This document shows, one piece after another, positions 37,001 to 48,691 of a stretch of 64,000 nucleotides of DNA. This DNA comes from Marasmius tenuissimus (taxonomy: Eukaryota > Basidiomycota > Agaricomycetes > Agaricales > Marasmiaceae): NCBI GenBank assembly GCA_029532415.1, contig JAQOTA010000060.1, forward strand, positions 310,001 to 374,000, given 5' to 3'. The notes beneath the pieces were generated by a model, which saw only the letters and a program-made list of their open reading frames with translations, was not told the DNA's origin and did no database searches. The translations under genes were made by a program, and so were the position numbers. Every line of letters starts with the position of its first letter. Position 1 is the first letter of the stretch.

Positions 37001-37956
37001 TCGCGCGACTTACGACCATCATTATCGCCAATGAAATCATATCCCCCAACAACTTTATGACCGGGACCGAATCCGCCACCGAGAGCAGGGTGGTTGTAGT
37101 CAATACCTGTATCGATGCTAAAGGAGTAACAAACGCGTCAGAACTTCGATCAGCGAAGTACTCAGAGCTCTTGGAAAGGCTGACACTGCAATCTTTATTC
37201 CACTTCCAGTGATGTTTTGAGCGTGGAGCTTGTCGATTCCCTGGTATGAAGGGCTTCAGCTATCGTATGCGGCCTTGGTCAGCGGCGGCAAGACGTACGG
37301 CAAGTTTGATGTTTGATGGACTACCGAATCGCCTCATCTCGGGATCATAACCCTCAAAGCGTGCTGCAGCATTAGGATCAACCGGGATCGGCCTAAGAAC
37401 TCCATTTAATAGACGGACACAAGAAGCTGCCGGAGATGGTCATACTCAGGTCCTTGAATCGTTCGTGAGGGCCGAATTGCCTTGACTCCGGGGGTGGACG
37501 CGATTTTCGAAAGGTCCTATTAGAGCAAGCAAGTGAATTACTCTTGTCAGACGAACATGTAAAGTCTCGACATACGGAGGGGTTCTAAACAGGAGATCAA
37601 TCTTGAGAGTCAGTCCTGTATGATGCGCCGATTCATACCTCAATGGTTACAGACAAGCCAACAAAAAGACCTGGAGAGTGAAATTCTCTGCCCACATGGA
37701 AGCCTATGGCCTGTAAATTCAACGAAGCATACAATCGTTTGTGGACCTGCAGACAGAGGTGTATGTGCATCCTTCGGTGATTCAACGAGTACCAAGCGTC
37801 ACATACCGTGAGGCCGTCTCTTGCAAACAAGCCATCGTCGTTTTCCATCTCGATAATATACCGGTTTTCCGACGCGTAAGCCCACGATTGGCTAAGAGCC
37901 AGTCCTGCGAGGAGCGTGAGCAGGAACATGAGCATCTTTTCGAAAGGTTTGCCCAT
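34057..37956 (-). CDS. Secreted subtilisin-like serine protease 2 (S8, with PA insert)
   Basis: The start at 37956 gives a signal peptide (MGKPFEKMLMFLLTLLAGLA, ending SWAYA) and then NRYIIEMEND, the propeptide start. Many short introns cut the gene. The catalytic His is in GHGTHVAA, the oxyanion region in SMSLGGVGGWSSS, and the Ser in the GTSMATPFAAGAAALL segment. A PA-type insert and C-terminal Fn3-like segments follow, the last reading WFSPVMGLSSPTNSTSK. It is a paralogue of the protease at 24.6-28.9 kb and faces it from the other strand. Shared blocks include QQGAGLVNVYNA and VSYLGLAA-LKDK. Probably a secreted, N-glycosylated protease. Confidence 0.8.
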
Positions 37957-39562
37957 GGTATGGGCTGTATGGGGAAGGAATGCCGGAGAAAGGGATGAAG
38001 ATGTACGACCTACCTGACTCTCCCCTTTTATTTCCGCATCAACGAAAAACAACCCTGGGATCGATGAGAAGATGTGGCAAAGATCAACCGCATAAGAAGA
38101 CGTAAGGATTGGAATATACACTCATCTTACAGATGCTACTGTATTCAATAAATTTCATATATTCTCTCGGTGGAGATGAGTGAAGGGTTGTAAACGGGGC
38201 TTGAAACGGTTTCTTCAGACCCCAGCCAATGTTGGACCGGTACAGAATGCTGTACTTCCTTGACCTTTGAGGAGTCGACCCAACAACCCACAACGTCGTA
38301 CGATCTCCCATCTCAAGAACTTACAAGTTTTCGGGCATTCAAATGGCTCTCCCTCTCAGATCTACAGCGTGTCCCCATTTGTCTGCCAAGCGCCCACGGA
38401 ACACTCCTTTGCCGACCACGGGATGTGGAGTAGAAGAATACGCTGGAATACAGCCCATTGAGGCGAATGAATGATCAGGGAGGTCTACGGGGGTTAGCGT
38501 TTCAGAACCACTCGAACCTCTACGCGTCGAGCATGGGGATTTGAGTAGTGCAAGTCCTCAACAATGACTCAACAATGAAGGCCATTACTCACCTTCGCAC
38601 CGTCGAATTTCAATTGGCCTCTGTACGCAAACTCAGTGGCCTAATACCGGATGACAAACGATCCACCAGTGACCAACTGATCTGCTCTTCAACAAGTCCG
38701 CAAACACGACTCTCGCAAACCTGAACTACATTGATATCCCTGCCTTTGCACATTTCGAATTCGTAGTTTGGATTTAGCCGAGGTTTAGTTAGCCTGCTGC
38801 GCACTTTCCTCACTACGGGAGAACGCTTGACGAACGGCGCAGAGTTGAGTCTTTTCATCATGACATGAGGAGGAAGATTTGGAATACAACGAAGGCATCG
38901 GAGGGCAATAGCAACGAAATTTGGTGAGCGAGGGTGAGCGTCAAGTCAGTGTTACGTTGATTGCGAGCGTCTATGGGCGCTGCCCCAACTTCACTCCGCA
39001 CCATCACCACCTCGAAGAGCCCCGAAGCCTTCATCGAACTCATGGTTTCGTACAGTAGAAACGCGTTCCAGAATGTTTCGTCAGGCCGCACCACAACTTA
39101 GATACAGGTACGTCAGCCAGGACTATCTTTCGTTTGAGGAACCAGTACTGATGGGATAGTACCAAAGACTGGTGACAGGTATCTTGAACGAGGTACTAGA
39201 GGGTACTAGTATTAGTATAGTACTGGCGACATCCACGGTCATTACAGGGCGCCCTAGATTTGCCCTAGATCACTCTTTTCTATTGCATGCAGGTAGGCCT
39301 CCGTCATCGCGAGTTATGACTTCGCCACTAAACGGTTCCGACCCGCCGATAAATGTGCATAGCTCCCAAATGAAAATGATGTGGTGCACGATGAAGACCG
39401 TCCCTTGCCATTTCCGAAGATAGAAAAAAACACCTCTTCCTTAAACCCCTTAGATGCTCGAAAACTGCGAAGTGCCAACCAAAATGGACGAATGCAATCA
39501 GGAATTTGCTACTGAGAATCATCACAAGTATTGTCCGTTGGTCTTACCATTCTATTCGCGAC
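37957..39562. other. Intergenic region of 1.6 kb
   Basis: No convincing gene. Between 39170 and 39230 the motif GTACT/AGTAC occurs several times in close succession, a weak palindromic cluster. The subtilase 2 promoter must lie in the first few hundred bases. Confidence 0.4.
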
Positions 39563-40533
39563 ATGAAACTCAGAAAGTTCATTTTAGGGAATTATGCGTA
39601 CGCTGAGACGGTGATGCTGCTTCGTGCTGAGAAGTATTCGGGTACAGAGGGTTCAAGCACGATATCGCTGTTCTTCCAACTGCCTCTTGATGTCCAGATT
39701 GAGGTGCGTATTTGACGTACTGGCTTACACTTCAACCCACCTCATTCTCTGTAACAGATTCTTGGATGGCTACACCCTATCGACCTCCTTCGGCTACCGC
39801 GCATCTTTCCTGAACTTCTCATTTCCTCGTCGATTTGGAAATCCTCGTTTCAAACTCACGTTGACCCTGCCTTGCAATGCCCCAAGGAAGTGAGCTTCCC
39901 TAGGTGGGCCAGTCTGTTGTTCGACCCGCATAAGTGTGATGTGAGTACGTCCGCTTCCGTAATTCGGCCAGTTCGACCTACTCCACACGCTGTCAGGAAT
40001 GTAACATTCGTCATGCACTGCCTGATTTTGCCAAGGTAGAGAGGGTCTGCTTCGACTGTCAAACTCGCCGATACATGTACGTGGCATACGACTATTTTGT
40101 AGTTTTGACGAAACTGATACCAGTCCTAGTCCCACACTGGGTACTCCAATTGCTCGAGCACTTCTGTCGCAGGGTGAGTAGATTGTTCAGACTACTCGGT
40201 TCCAGCTTATGCTCAGGCATTATCTAGAGTCGCGCTTGTGTTGGTCGCGCGATAGGATGGACGCAGTCAATAAAAAGCTAGATCGCTTAGAGAAGGAGAT
40301 AGCCCTGGGGAAACTCGGCGCACAGGACGCGTTTGACGAATATCGAGAAGAGCTCGTCGCCGAAGCCAATGATCGGTTACTGGTAAGGGAATTTGCCCCC
40401 CCTCATTCCGCTGCCGCTGAATCACTTTCCTCAGCGGAAGTCACTCTACCTGCGCTGGTATATCTCTGCCCAAAATCGGTGTGTGCAGGTGAAAAGAGAA
40501 ATGGAGACGAAAATCTGCTCAATCAAAAGCTAA
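39563..40533 (+). CDS. F-box protein with cysteine (zinc-binding-like) segment
   Basis: Six exons (39563-39703, 39758-39940, 39997-40076, 40124-40173, 40228-40382, 40435-40533) close in frame; a later start at 39614 is possible. The F-box is FQLPLDVQIEILGWLHPIDL then LLRLPRIFPELLISSSIWKS, which should bind Skp1. After it come KCDECNIRHALPDF and VCFDCQTRR, two CxxC pairs that may bind zinc. A helical charged part (NKKLDRLEKEIALGKL) ends the protein. This F-box plus CxxC layout is common in agaricomycetes. The target is unknown. Confidence 0.7.
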
Positions 40534-41745
40534 AGGAAGCCGTCTATTGAGCGCAATATCCGATACGAACCTCATGATCCACTTCTCCGAGTCGTACCTA
40601 CATCCTTCCAACAGACCGCATATACCTCAATCAGTCCCCCAGTCACACTTCGTTGGACCCCAATATACCTTTCCCATGTCTCCATGTGTTTATCAATGCC
40701 AGCCAACTCAAAGACTCTACGAGCACCTTGTATCCAAAAACTCTCAGCTGTCCGACAAATTTCTCACCATGGCTTAAAGATAGTAGATACGATGTTGGTC
40801 GGGTCTCCATCCACGCCGCTTCCGCGAACAATTGTTGTCTTTATCTTTACTTTGATGCTCAACGCGTCGGGGTTCCACTGTTAGCTTTCGAACAACGATA
40901 AGGTGTTCCGCGGAGGGTGAGTGCCGTGGACATGAACAAGAAAGAGTGTGTCTGGCGGAAATACGCATATTCCGATCGGGAATAGGTGCCCAGTGAGCGG
41001 ATATAGGTGGACGGTAGTATGGAGTCCATAGTCCGTCTTCTTGATGTTCCGTGAAGCGCGTATCCGTCGGGGAAGCGTTCGGAGACGGATGGAAGATAGA
41101 TTAGGAAAGAGCTAGGACCTTGCAACGGCGTTTCATAGATCGTATTCACATTGGTATTATGTTGTAGGGCGGACTTGTACAATGCTGGGGTGCTACTAGT
41201 ATGATGGCACATCCATTTAGTCATCTGGTCGAGTTTCCGGGTAAAGCTTCCAGAGAACGCTTTGCTCGACCTCAACCATTCTGCAGCCTGCCAACAACCG
41301 ACGAATACTCGGAAAACCACGAACGAACCCTAGATTGCACCCTTCTCACTTTCAAGCGAACTTACCTATCTCTGCCATCGCATTTAGGATCGGAATTTCA
41401 GACTCCGAATCCGGAAAAACGGAGAGTTGCTTCAGGTTTGAATGACCGGGAGAAGTTCCGACGAAAGAGCGGGTCAACCCTAATTCTGATAAGTAAGGAG
41501 ACCTCGCGAAGATCTTGTGTACCAAGACGATGACCTTAGATCAATAGAAAATCGGGACGGGAAGAGGTATGGGATTCGTATTGAAGATATTCATTCAATC
41601 TGACGAGTCGTTCTCTTATACATGCAGAAGATCTCCATTAGAATGCGTAGCCAATTACAATGACGGCCGGTTCAATTTACAATTACAATTGTCTTCAGTC
41701 TATGATATCGTCCCTGCGATGTGTGTCCCTAGCCTGATTCCTTCC
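40534..41745. other. Intergenic region of 1.2 kb
   Basis: A plus-strand frame continues from the F-box gene to about 40884, and a minus-strand frame spans 40859-41320 (153 codons). Neither has recognisable motifs, and I do not call them genes. The rest looks non-coding. Confidence 0.4.
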
Positions 41746-43644
41746 TCAAAGCGCACTCTTCTGCCACTTGGGTTCAGCTCCGTCAGCGACCGCCAAGTAA
41801 GGCATGAAGTCGCTCGTCAAAAACTCGCTTGGCCACTCCTTCCGAATCTGAGCTTTCAAGTATTGCGCCACGATTTTGACATGCTCCTCCTTCACTCCGG
41901 GTGCCAACTTCTTTACCCCAGGCGCGAGCTCGTCGATCAGACCGTCCAGATACTCCGGGGTGATTACGAACCCGTTGTCCAAACGGGAACCGTACTTCAC
42001 CCATTGCCACAGCTGAACTCGAGTAATCTCAGCCGTAGCGGCATCCTCCATGAGATAGTTGAGTGGTATGCAACCATTGCCTCCAACCCAGGCAGAGGTA
42101 TAGGTGAGAGAAGTGGAGATGTTCTCGCGGACACCGGCTTCTGTGATCTTGCCGGGTACCTTGGTAGATAGGAGATCTGCAGCCGCCACCTTGACGTCCT
42201 CACGTCGTACATGGTACTGGAACGAGACGTTAAGCGAACTGGGTACATGACACAAAACGAAAGCCGCGTTACCTGGTTGGGCCCGAGCATATGCTGGTTG
42301 AAGATTTCCATTGCTATTTTGTTGATCAAGGGATGGGCAATCCACGTTCCGTCGTGGCCTGCCGTGACCTCACGCAGCTTGTCTTGTCTGACCTTCTCCA
42401 GAACAGCCTCGTTTGCTTTGGGGTCGTCTTTGATAGGAATCTGAGCAGCCATTCCTCCCATGGCGGCAACTTTGCGCCTACAATTGCACACGTACGCGTC
42501 AGCAGATGCTCAATGTGATAACAGAAGCACCCACTTGTGACATGTCTGAATAAGGAGACGAACATATGCATCCATAAAGGGAACAGTCATCGTTACATCC
42601 TTGCGATCCGGCAGGACGGCAGAGCGATCAGCTCGACGTTTCTTGATGAAGCTGAAGATGTAATCCCATCTAGTAAAAACGTCATGAGAACGCGTCCGGA
42701 TCTACACTCAACGAAAGACTTGCTTACCTTCCACAGTTGAGACCCGATGAGTGCTCTCGGAGCTCGAATAGAATCTCTTCCATGTGGAAAGCGGCGGGTA
42801 GAGTTTCAATGAGGACAGTAGCGCGAATGACGCCGTGGGACATGCCAATGTAGGACTGAGAGAAGTTGAAAACGTCATTCCAGAGGCGGGCTTCGAGGTA
42901 GTGCTCCATCTTGGGAAGATAGAAGTATGGACCCGACCCACGCTTGACGAGTTCCTTTGCATTGTGGAAGAAGTATAGACCGAAATCGAAGAGAGATCCA
43001 GACAGAGGGGTGTTATCGACAGTGACACGGGGCTCTTCGAGATGCCATCCACGAGGACTGATTGAATTTATGAGGAGATACCACCACGTTTGGAAGTAAA
43101 CTTCACGTACCGCACTATCAATACGGCGGGCTTATCTGCAAGCTTGTAGCTCTTCCCACCGGTCTCAAAGTCAATCTGGCGGCGAATCGCGTCTCGGAGG
43201 TTGACTTGACCGTTGACAACGTTGGCGAACGTTGGCGAACTCGAGTCTGTTTAACCGATGATCAGAGCCAAGCGCTGCCCAAATGTCAGGCTACATACCC
43301 TCAAAGTCCGCCATGAAAGTCTTAGCTCCGCTGTTCAACGCGTTTATCACCATCTTCCTGTCGGGGGGTCCAGTTATCTCCACTCTCCTATCTTCGAGAC
43401 CTGGGGCGGGTGGCGCACAACGCCACGACGGCTCTGCTCGAACATCTGCAGTCTCTGGGGGGAAGTCGAATGGGGCGCCAGAGTCCCAGCGGCGCTGGGC
43501 GTCCTCACGAGCAACGAGAAGAGACTGCCTGGTCGACTCGAAAGTACGATGAAGGGCGGCGAGGAAAGCAAGAGCATCTTCAGTGAGAATCTGCTGCTGT
43601 GCCTGTTGGGCGACCTTTGAATGAACTTGGATACCTGAGGGCAT
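41746..43644 (-). CDS. Malate synthase
   Basis: Malate synthase condenses glyoxylate and acetyl-CoA in the glyoxylate cycle. The N-terminus (from 43644, [18 protein letters not shown]) leads to the family segments [33 protein letters not shown] (junction over an intron), [34 protein letters not shown] and [15 protein letters not shown]. The C-terminus ends KWQKSAL, which resembles but does not match the standard peroxisomal PTS1 (SKL-type). Near the end [13 protein letters not shown] looks like a small internal duplication. The gene has several short introns. Confidence 0.9.
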
Positions 43645-44069
43645 GTTGATGAATGAGAAGTTGAGAGTGCGAGGGAAAGGGGGGGAAATTGAGGTATACC
43701 TTGGTGGGTTTCGACCTAAATATTAGGCAAGGAGGATCCGGCGGGTCCCCGCATTCTCATCCGCAAATCTGAACGTCAATTCATCCGGCTATAAATCAAT
43801 GTCATGTGAAAATAGCACAGATTAGATTAGATGACGCTGATCAACTTTTTGAAGCATCTCCGCTCCCATTCCGTCGTCGGTTCTCCGCAATTCGCCTCAA
43901 GTTTGTCCATGATCCTTGGCCTCTTGATTGAGCTCCATCGCTGTTCCAACGCTCCTCCGCGTGTCGACAGGATCGTGGAATGCCTCAATTCGGACAGGAA
44001 TTCCGTGAATTAATACATAAGAGCTACACGGTCATGGTCCAACAACAGATGGCAAAAATACTCGACGGT
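43645..44069. other. Spacer between malate synthase and GET1
   Basis: No gene is seen; it should hold the malate synthase promoter and the GET1 3' end. Confidence 0.4.
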
Positions 44070-44888
44070 TCAAGAGGTCTTCTCTTCCTTCGACATGTTC
44101 TCTGAAGCTTGCTTTTCTAGCGGCGCCTCATACTGAGGTTCAGGAGCTGGAAAGAACGGTCAGATGATGGAACGTTGCAGATTGGTAATTGCGCACAGAG
44201 GAGATCTTTCACAACCCGCTCTCCGACTTTGATCACTCTTCTTGATGTCATTTGCCACATCCCGACACTGACAGATCCTGAAAAAAGTCATGGTATGAGC
44301 TCATGTTAATCTCCGAGATGCGAAGTCAACACTGTACCTGTCGGTGCAAACGGCAATGCAAGAAACCAGCCGAGAGGCCCAAACCATCCGGGGGGCAAAT
44401 AGAAAATGGGGGCTTTTCTATACCACCATCCGACGAAGAATTGAAGACCAGTTGTGAATACCCAAATTCCTGTGTTGAATTTGAAGGAGAATGCGGTCCT
44501 TACGGACGACATCTCGCCGTCTATCGGAGTTTAGCATTGTCTACAGAACCCAGAAACCTCTAAGAACATACTGATTTTCTCTAAATCCGCCAGCCCTTTG
44601 TCCACGCTTCTCCTCAGCTTGGCCCATTTCGCAAACTGATCTTGGGCACTGGTCTTCATGAGCTCTGCTTTCGTAGTCAAAATTTCCGACTTGAGGGTCT
44701 TTTGCTTCGAGGCAAGAGTAGGGTAGAAGATGCGTAGATAGAGCGAGTATGCCTGTGAATACAAAGTGAGCAATGAGATAGCTCGTCGTTGGAGGAAACC
44801 GTACCAATTCAAGAAGAACAGATTGACCTATCCATGAGATCAACTCTCCGAGAAACACCAGGGCGAAGACAATGAGGATGACCGACAT
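44070..44888 (-). CDS. GET1: GET1, ER receptor for tail-anchored proteins
   Basis: Five exons (44888-44805, 44752-44572, 44520-44338, 44277-44197, 44146-44070) give 201 residues in frame. With Get2, Get1 forms the ER membrane receptor that takes tail-anchored proteins from the Get3 ATPase. The N-terminal helix is [20 protein letters not shown]; a charged coiled coil follows ([40 protein letters not shown]), the part that contacts Get3. Two later helices ([31 protein letters not shown]) complete the three-helix topology. The length fits the family. Confidence 0.9.
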
Positions 44889-45826
44889 TTGAGTCCGGTT
44901 GAAGGGTAAGAGAACACCTTCGAGTTGAGTGAGCTTGAGTCGACGTGGTCGACGTTCGTGACGAAGCGCTTTGACGCCCACGTGTCGGCAATGCGTCCCC
45001 TGGGCCTTCCGTCCTCCACAGCCATCGCCTTCAGATTATCATCTCTGCCTCGAGCTATTCTATTATTATTTATTTCTATAATTCTTGTAGACCGAATTGT
45101 AGACCTGCAGGAATACAGATGGTGCCGGTGAGTGACCAGCTTGGCCTGTGAGAGAAACCGTGATGATGTAAACCTCTCTTTCCAGGATGGTGTTGAGTTC
45201 GATGTACCTCAACTCATCCAAGGTCAAACTTGGCTATTGTCGACCAACGCCTGAGGCCTGAGGTGTTCAATAGTCAAGATTGCTCACCTACACCCAGATG
45301 GACGTGTTGGCACCCGCAAGGACTGGGATAACAATACTCACTTACGGCCCTCGTTGTCAATTTACTCTGGAGTGCCATGTCAGTCGACATATCCATCTCA
45401 TAGCCCAGACTAGAAGGCCATACCCAGAAACTGTTGAGCCGATACCAGTACTGCAGAGTACTTCCACTGGTTCCGGCAGGCCCCTCGACTGAAACACTGT
45501 CATGCGAAGGTGCTCTCGAAGGTCTTTGTTTGATAGCTCCGACCGCTTCACTCTCAACGCATTCTTATCTCTGATTGTCCGCACAACACGCTCTCGGAGA
45601 TAGGGACAACTCTTTGACCACCTTGCTCCAGCCACAAGATCGACGCGACCGTCAATATCCCGCCAATATCCCTCCAATCGGTTCATGCCATATTGTTAAA
45701 CTACACAAACCTCTTGTCTCTTGAGCAGAAGGTATAAATTCGCCTTAAGCGGTCGCTCTTGTACGTCCTGTCGGCTCTTCACGTTTCCCCAAACCTCGCG
45801 CAAATTTCGGGTTTTCGTAAAGCAAC
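44889..45826. other. Divergent region between GET1 and the 70-residue gene
   Basis: No firm gene. A minus-strand frame at 45357-45686 (109 codons, basic, no motif) is noted but not accepted. AT-rich around 45060-45090. Confidence 0.4.
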
Positions 45827-46096
45827 ATGAACGCCAATCGCGACAGTCGTTACCTTTTCCCGGACGGAGGGTTTACTGACCCGAAGTGAGTCCTCTTCCT
45901 CCTCTCCTTCCCTTACAGACGTTGAACCTATCACCATTGCAGCGATCCCATCAGCTCAGTATATTGCATGGACGACAAAACATCCAAGAAAGCGGCGGAC
46001 ACCCGGTATAAGGGTAGCAAGGCTAAAGCGGCGGCAGCGAAGAAGAAGAAGCTGATAGTCCGGGTGATGAGCTGTACTTCCCACACTATTGTTTGA
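45827..46096 (+). CDS. Small basic protein of 70 residues
   Basis: Exons 45827-45885 and 45943-46096 join in frame. The first half reads YLFPDGGFTDPNDPISSVY, and the second is Ala/Lys-rich (KAKAAAAKKKK). The intron has a clean GTGAGT donor and TTGCAG acceptor. I do not recognise a family. The FP-x-G-x(n)-DP pattern and the Ala/Lys tail faintly recall the gene at 52133, perhaps by chance. A missed 3' exon is possible. Confidence 0.4.
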
Positions 46097-46529
46097 AGGG
46101 TTCATACTGAGGTCTTTGCCTTCCGTTACACAGGCTTCGGTGGATAAGAACTCAAGGAGCGCCTTCCTCAAGATTCATAACTCTCCGATATCGTGTCTCT
46201 CGTCACTCACGTCTTTTCGTGCCCTCTCTTTCCTCAATCTGGACGTTGTATTACCCGCGGATGTTACTGTTTATCTCATCCTTCATGCGTCCGCCACGTC
46301 TCGTGCTCAGATCAATATTATCATGATCTTCGTGAATTCGAGAGGCAACCGCTGTTAGCAAGCCCTTAATGACTCAAAGGTCCAACCTGATGACAGTACT
46401 TCACTAGTTCATGGTGCAGGACTGCTCGAAAATTCAATGGAGTAGATATTTGCTCGATTGGAAGAAGTTCACGTTCTCATTCAGATTATGCAGTCTGAAC
46501 ACGGTGTACATCGAACTATCAATTCATCA
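46097..46529. other. Spacer before the inverted duplication copy 2
   Basis: No gene is seen. The left boundary of the duplicated block lies near its right end. Confidence 0.35.
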
Positions 46530-46709
46530 CAGCCGGCCCAACCCAATACCATCCCTTCGCCCTACGTAAAATCGATCGGCAAGTGAAGAAGCGAGTGTAA
46601 GAATGCATATAGTCCACAACTATTGCTTGACTCACCGGTCTGGCCCAAATCAATGCGACCAGAACGCAAGAGCTGTGCAATGAGCTAAAATAGAAGAGAT
46701 CAGCGCAGA

Positions 46710-46822
46710 GAGTCGTAACGAGAGCGATGTCCGTTGGCTTCGTCGTGGATGATAGTCCACGACTACTGGTCCCTTGGGCCGCGAAGAGGCCGACATCATC
46801 CAAGGGGAAGTAATTACTCACC
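46710..46822 (-). ncRNA. Candidate structured RNA segment, copy 2
   Basis: Homologue of 30622-30766. Hairpin 2 arms are at 46742-46750 and 46755-46763 with a GATA loop on the plus strand. The C-box-like ATGATGT and a CTGA are both kept. Confidence 0.35.
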
Positions 46823-47096
46823 TGCAGTGGCCCATTTCCCATATCCCAGCGCTGAGACAAGCCACCTCATCCACCCCGCTCACTGCAGTGGCCAGCCACA
46901 GCGAACAAGGCGAACAAGGCAACCAGCTCAACGCTTGCCAGCAACCAATCACCCCAACCATCTCGCCCACCGTGGCGGCCGACCACAGCGAGCTCGACAG
47001 AAGGAGCAACAAGTCCCAGAAGAATCCTGCAGCCTTGAGAAACGCGTTCGTCAGCGGCGATACTATGAACTGTGAGAGCAAAGGGAACATACCCAT
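46818..47096 (-). other. Hydrophobic reading frame after acidic-protein gene, copy 2
   Basis: Ninety-two codons starting MGMFPLLSQF, immediately downstream of the stop of the acidic-protein gene. The frame stays open until the conserved CTGCAG-GTGAGT donor and ends inside the presumed intron. Splicing to the next acceptor would continue in frame (SSLHSSCVLVALIWARP). The encoded protein would be a small membrane protein. Whether it is translated is unknown. Confidence 0.35.
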
Positions 47097-47099
47097 GAC

Positions 47100-47899
47100 C
47101 TAGAAGTAGCCATATTGGAGGAACATCCCGTTCCTCCTAGCCCTTTTGTTCGCCTTCTCTTCTGCGAACGACAAGTCCACCAACATATCCTCCGTCGAGT
47201 CGTCCTCGTCGTCGGTGTCGGCACCGAGATCGCGTCGCATTTCGTCCACCATCCGGACGAAAGAGGCCTCGAAAGCGTCGTCTTCTTCTTGCTCGTCGAT
47301 CTTGTAGAGCAGACGGCGGCCATTGTTGTCGACAACCTGGGCTGGAGGTTGATGTTCGACCCTCTTGGTGGGGGGCTGCTCAGCGGGAAGTGAAAGGGAA
47401 AGGGCGAGATGAATGAGCGACGAGAATGATCGAAAGAAGAGTCGGGACGTACCGGAATCTCAGTGTGAGACACAAGGCTAGAGCCCTCAACGACGATGCT
47501 CGAATCGTCGGCGACCTGCAGGCAATGTTCAGCATTGGAGGAGCTGTAGACAGCGAGCTGCTTACCTCGGGTGCAGGGAAGAAGTCAAACTTGCCGTCGT
47601 CCTCTTCATCGTCCTCATCGACGGGCTTGTCTTCATAGGACATCTACAGCAACGACGATTAGCGACAACGACGACGACGAAGAAAAGAGAGCACCCACAT
47701 CGTCCAAGAAGCTCGACTCGTCGTTCCTCGGCGCCCAAAGGTTCCTCGCGAAGTCGTTGGCCGCCTCCAGCTGGTCCCTGTGGTAAGAAGGAGAGTGGGT
47801 CAGCGATGAGATCGACGACGACGACCCAGAACAAGAGACATCGTCCGAGCACAACCACTCCACCCATCCAGGTACTCTACGGTATCGTAAAGATATCAT
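47100..47899 (-). CDS. Unrecognised acidic protein, three-copy family, copy 2
   Basis: Near-identical to the gene at 29544-30343, with the same 800-nt span, five-exon structure and stop context. The third intron here has a normal GTAAGC donor. The start is MISLRYRRV at 47899. The protein has the same Asp/Glu runs and RARRNGMFLQYGYF end. Its TATA box is intact. Confidence 0.65.
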
Positions 47900-48295
47900 A
47901 GTGTATGTAGGTGTAAATAGGTTGTAGGTAGTTTGTAGGTAGGTTGTAAGTAGCTGGTAAGCTAAGTGTATAGTACTGGTAGGTACAGAGATCCTGAAGT
48001 ACAAGTCCTCGTAAGGAGAACTAGTTCAACCTGATCTAGGGAATATCGACGTTGGGCCCCCCATTTTATAGGGAAATGTTGTTTGGTTCTTTGTTTATGT
48101 TGAGGGCAGGTCAGAATCGCGAATCTGAGACAGTGCACGCCAAGAGATATATTCCAGAGAGATAGAGTACAGAAAACGCGAAAATATACGAGGGAACGCG
48201 CTCGAGAGTCGAGATGGAAGCTGAACATGCTGGCGGAGGTCAAAGCCACATCCATCACGTAAATTTCACAACTCCTGATTGGCATGATGACGAGG

Positions 48296-48325
48296 AGTAA
48301 CTCAGGGTAAAGTAACTCAGGGTAA
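48296..48325. repeat. 15-nt tandem duplication in the leader of copy 2
   Basis: AGTAACTCAGGGTAA occurs twice head to tail here and once in copies 1 and 3, so it arose in copy 2. Confidence 0.8.
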
Positions 48326-48554
48326 ATTCACCCGTGCTCACAAGACCAGCCGTTGTGGCTGTGACCCCCGCCTGTTTTATGATGCGTTCACTCAGGAGGA
48401 CGTCGAAACTCCCCCAACTACGCAGGTAGAGGCTTGCCATGGATCGCTTCTACAACAGTAGGGGGAGCTAGGCACAACCGCGCGGCTCTTCAGCACGAGA
48501 TTAATACGCTACATTTTGTATCGTACACTCGAGCAAAGACACCAAGGCCAACTA

Positions 48555-48681
48555 AGTATCAGGTTACAAAAGTAGGGAGAGCCCTACATACAACAGCAGT
48601 CTCAAGATGGCGTGTGACGCGACATCTGAAGGACGAATGCTCCACCAAAAAAAAAAAAAAAAAAAAAGTATCAGGTTACAA
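48555..48681 (+). mobile_element. Short poly(A)-tailed retro-insertion with 15-bp target-site duplications
   Basis: The insert (48570-48666, about 97 nt) ends in a run of about 20 A and is flanked by perfect copies of AGTATCAGGTTACAA (48555-48569 and 48667-48681). Copy 1 of the duplication has the uninterrupted site near 28888-28903, giving an empty site. Poly(A) plus target-site duplication is the mark of LINE-driven reverse transcription, so this is a SINE, a 5'-truncated LINE or a short processed RNA. Confidence 0.8.
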
Positions 48682-48691
48682 CCCCTTCATA

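Noticed and set aside
40859..41320. 153-codon minus-strand frame
   Set aside because: No recognisable domain and no supporting splice or promoter pattern.
43214..43246. Direct repeat ACGTTGGCGA in the malate synthase gene
   Set aside because: It lies in the coding sequence for SPTFANV and fits normal codon usage of that conserved segment; no mobile origin is needed.
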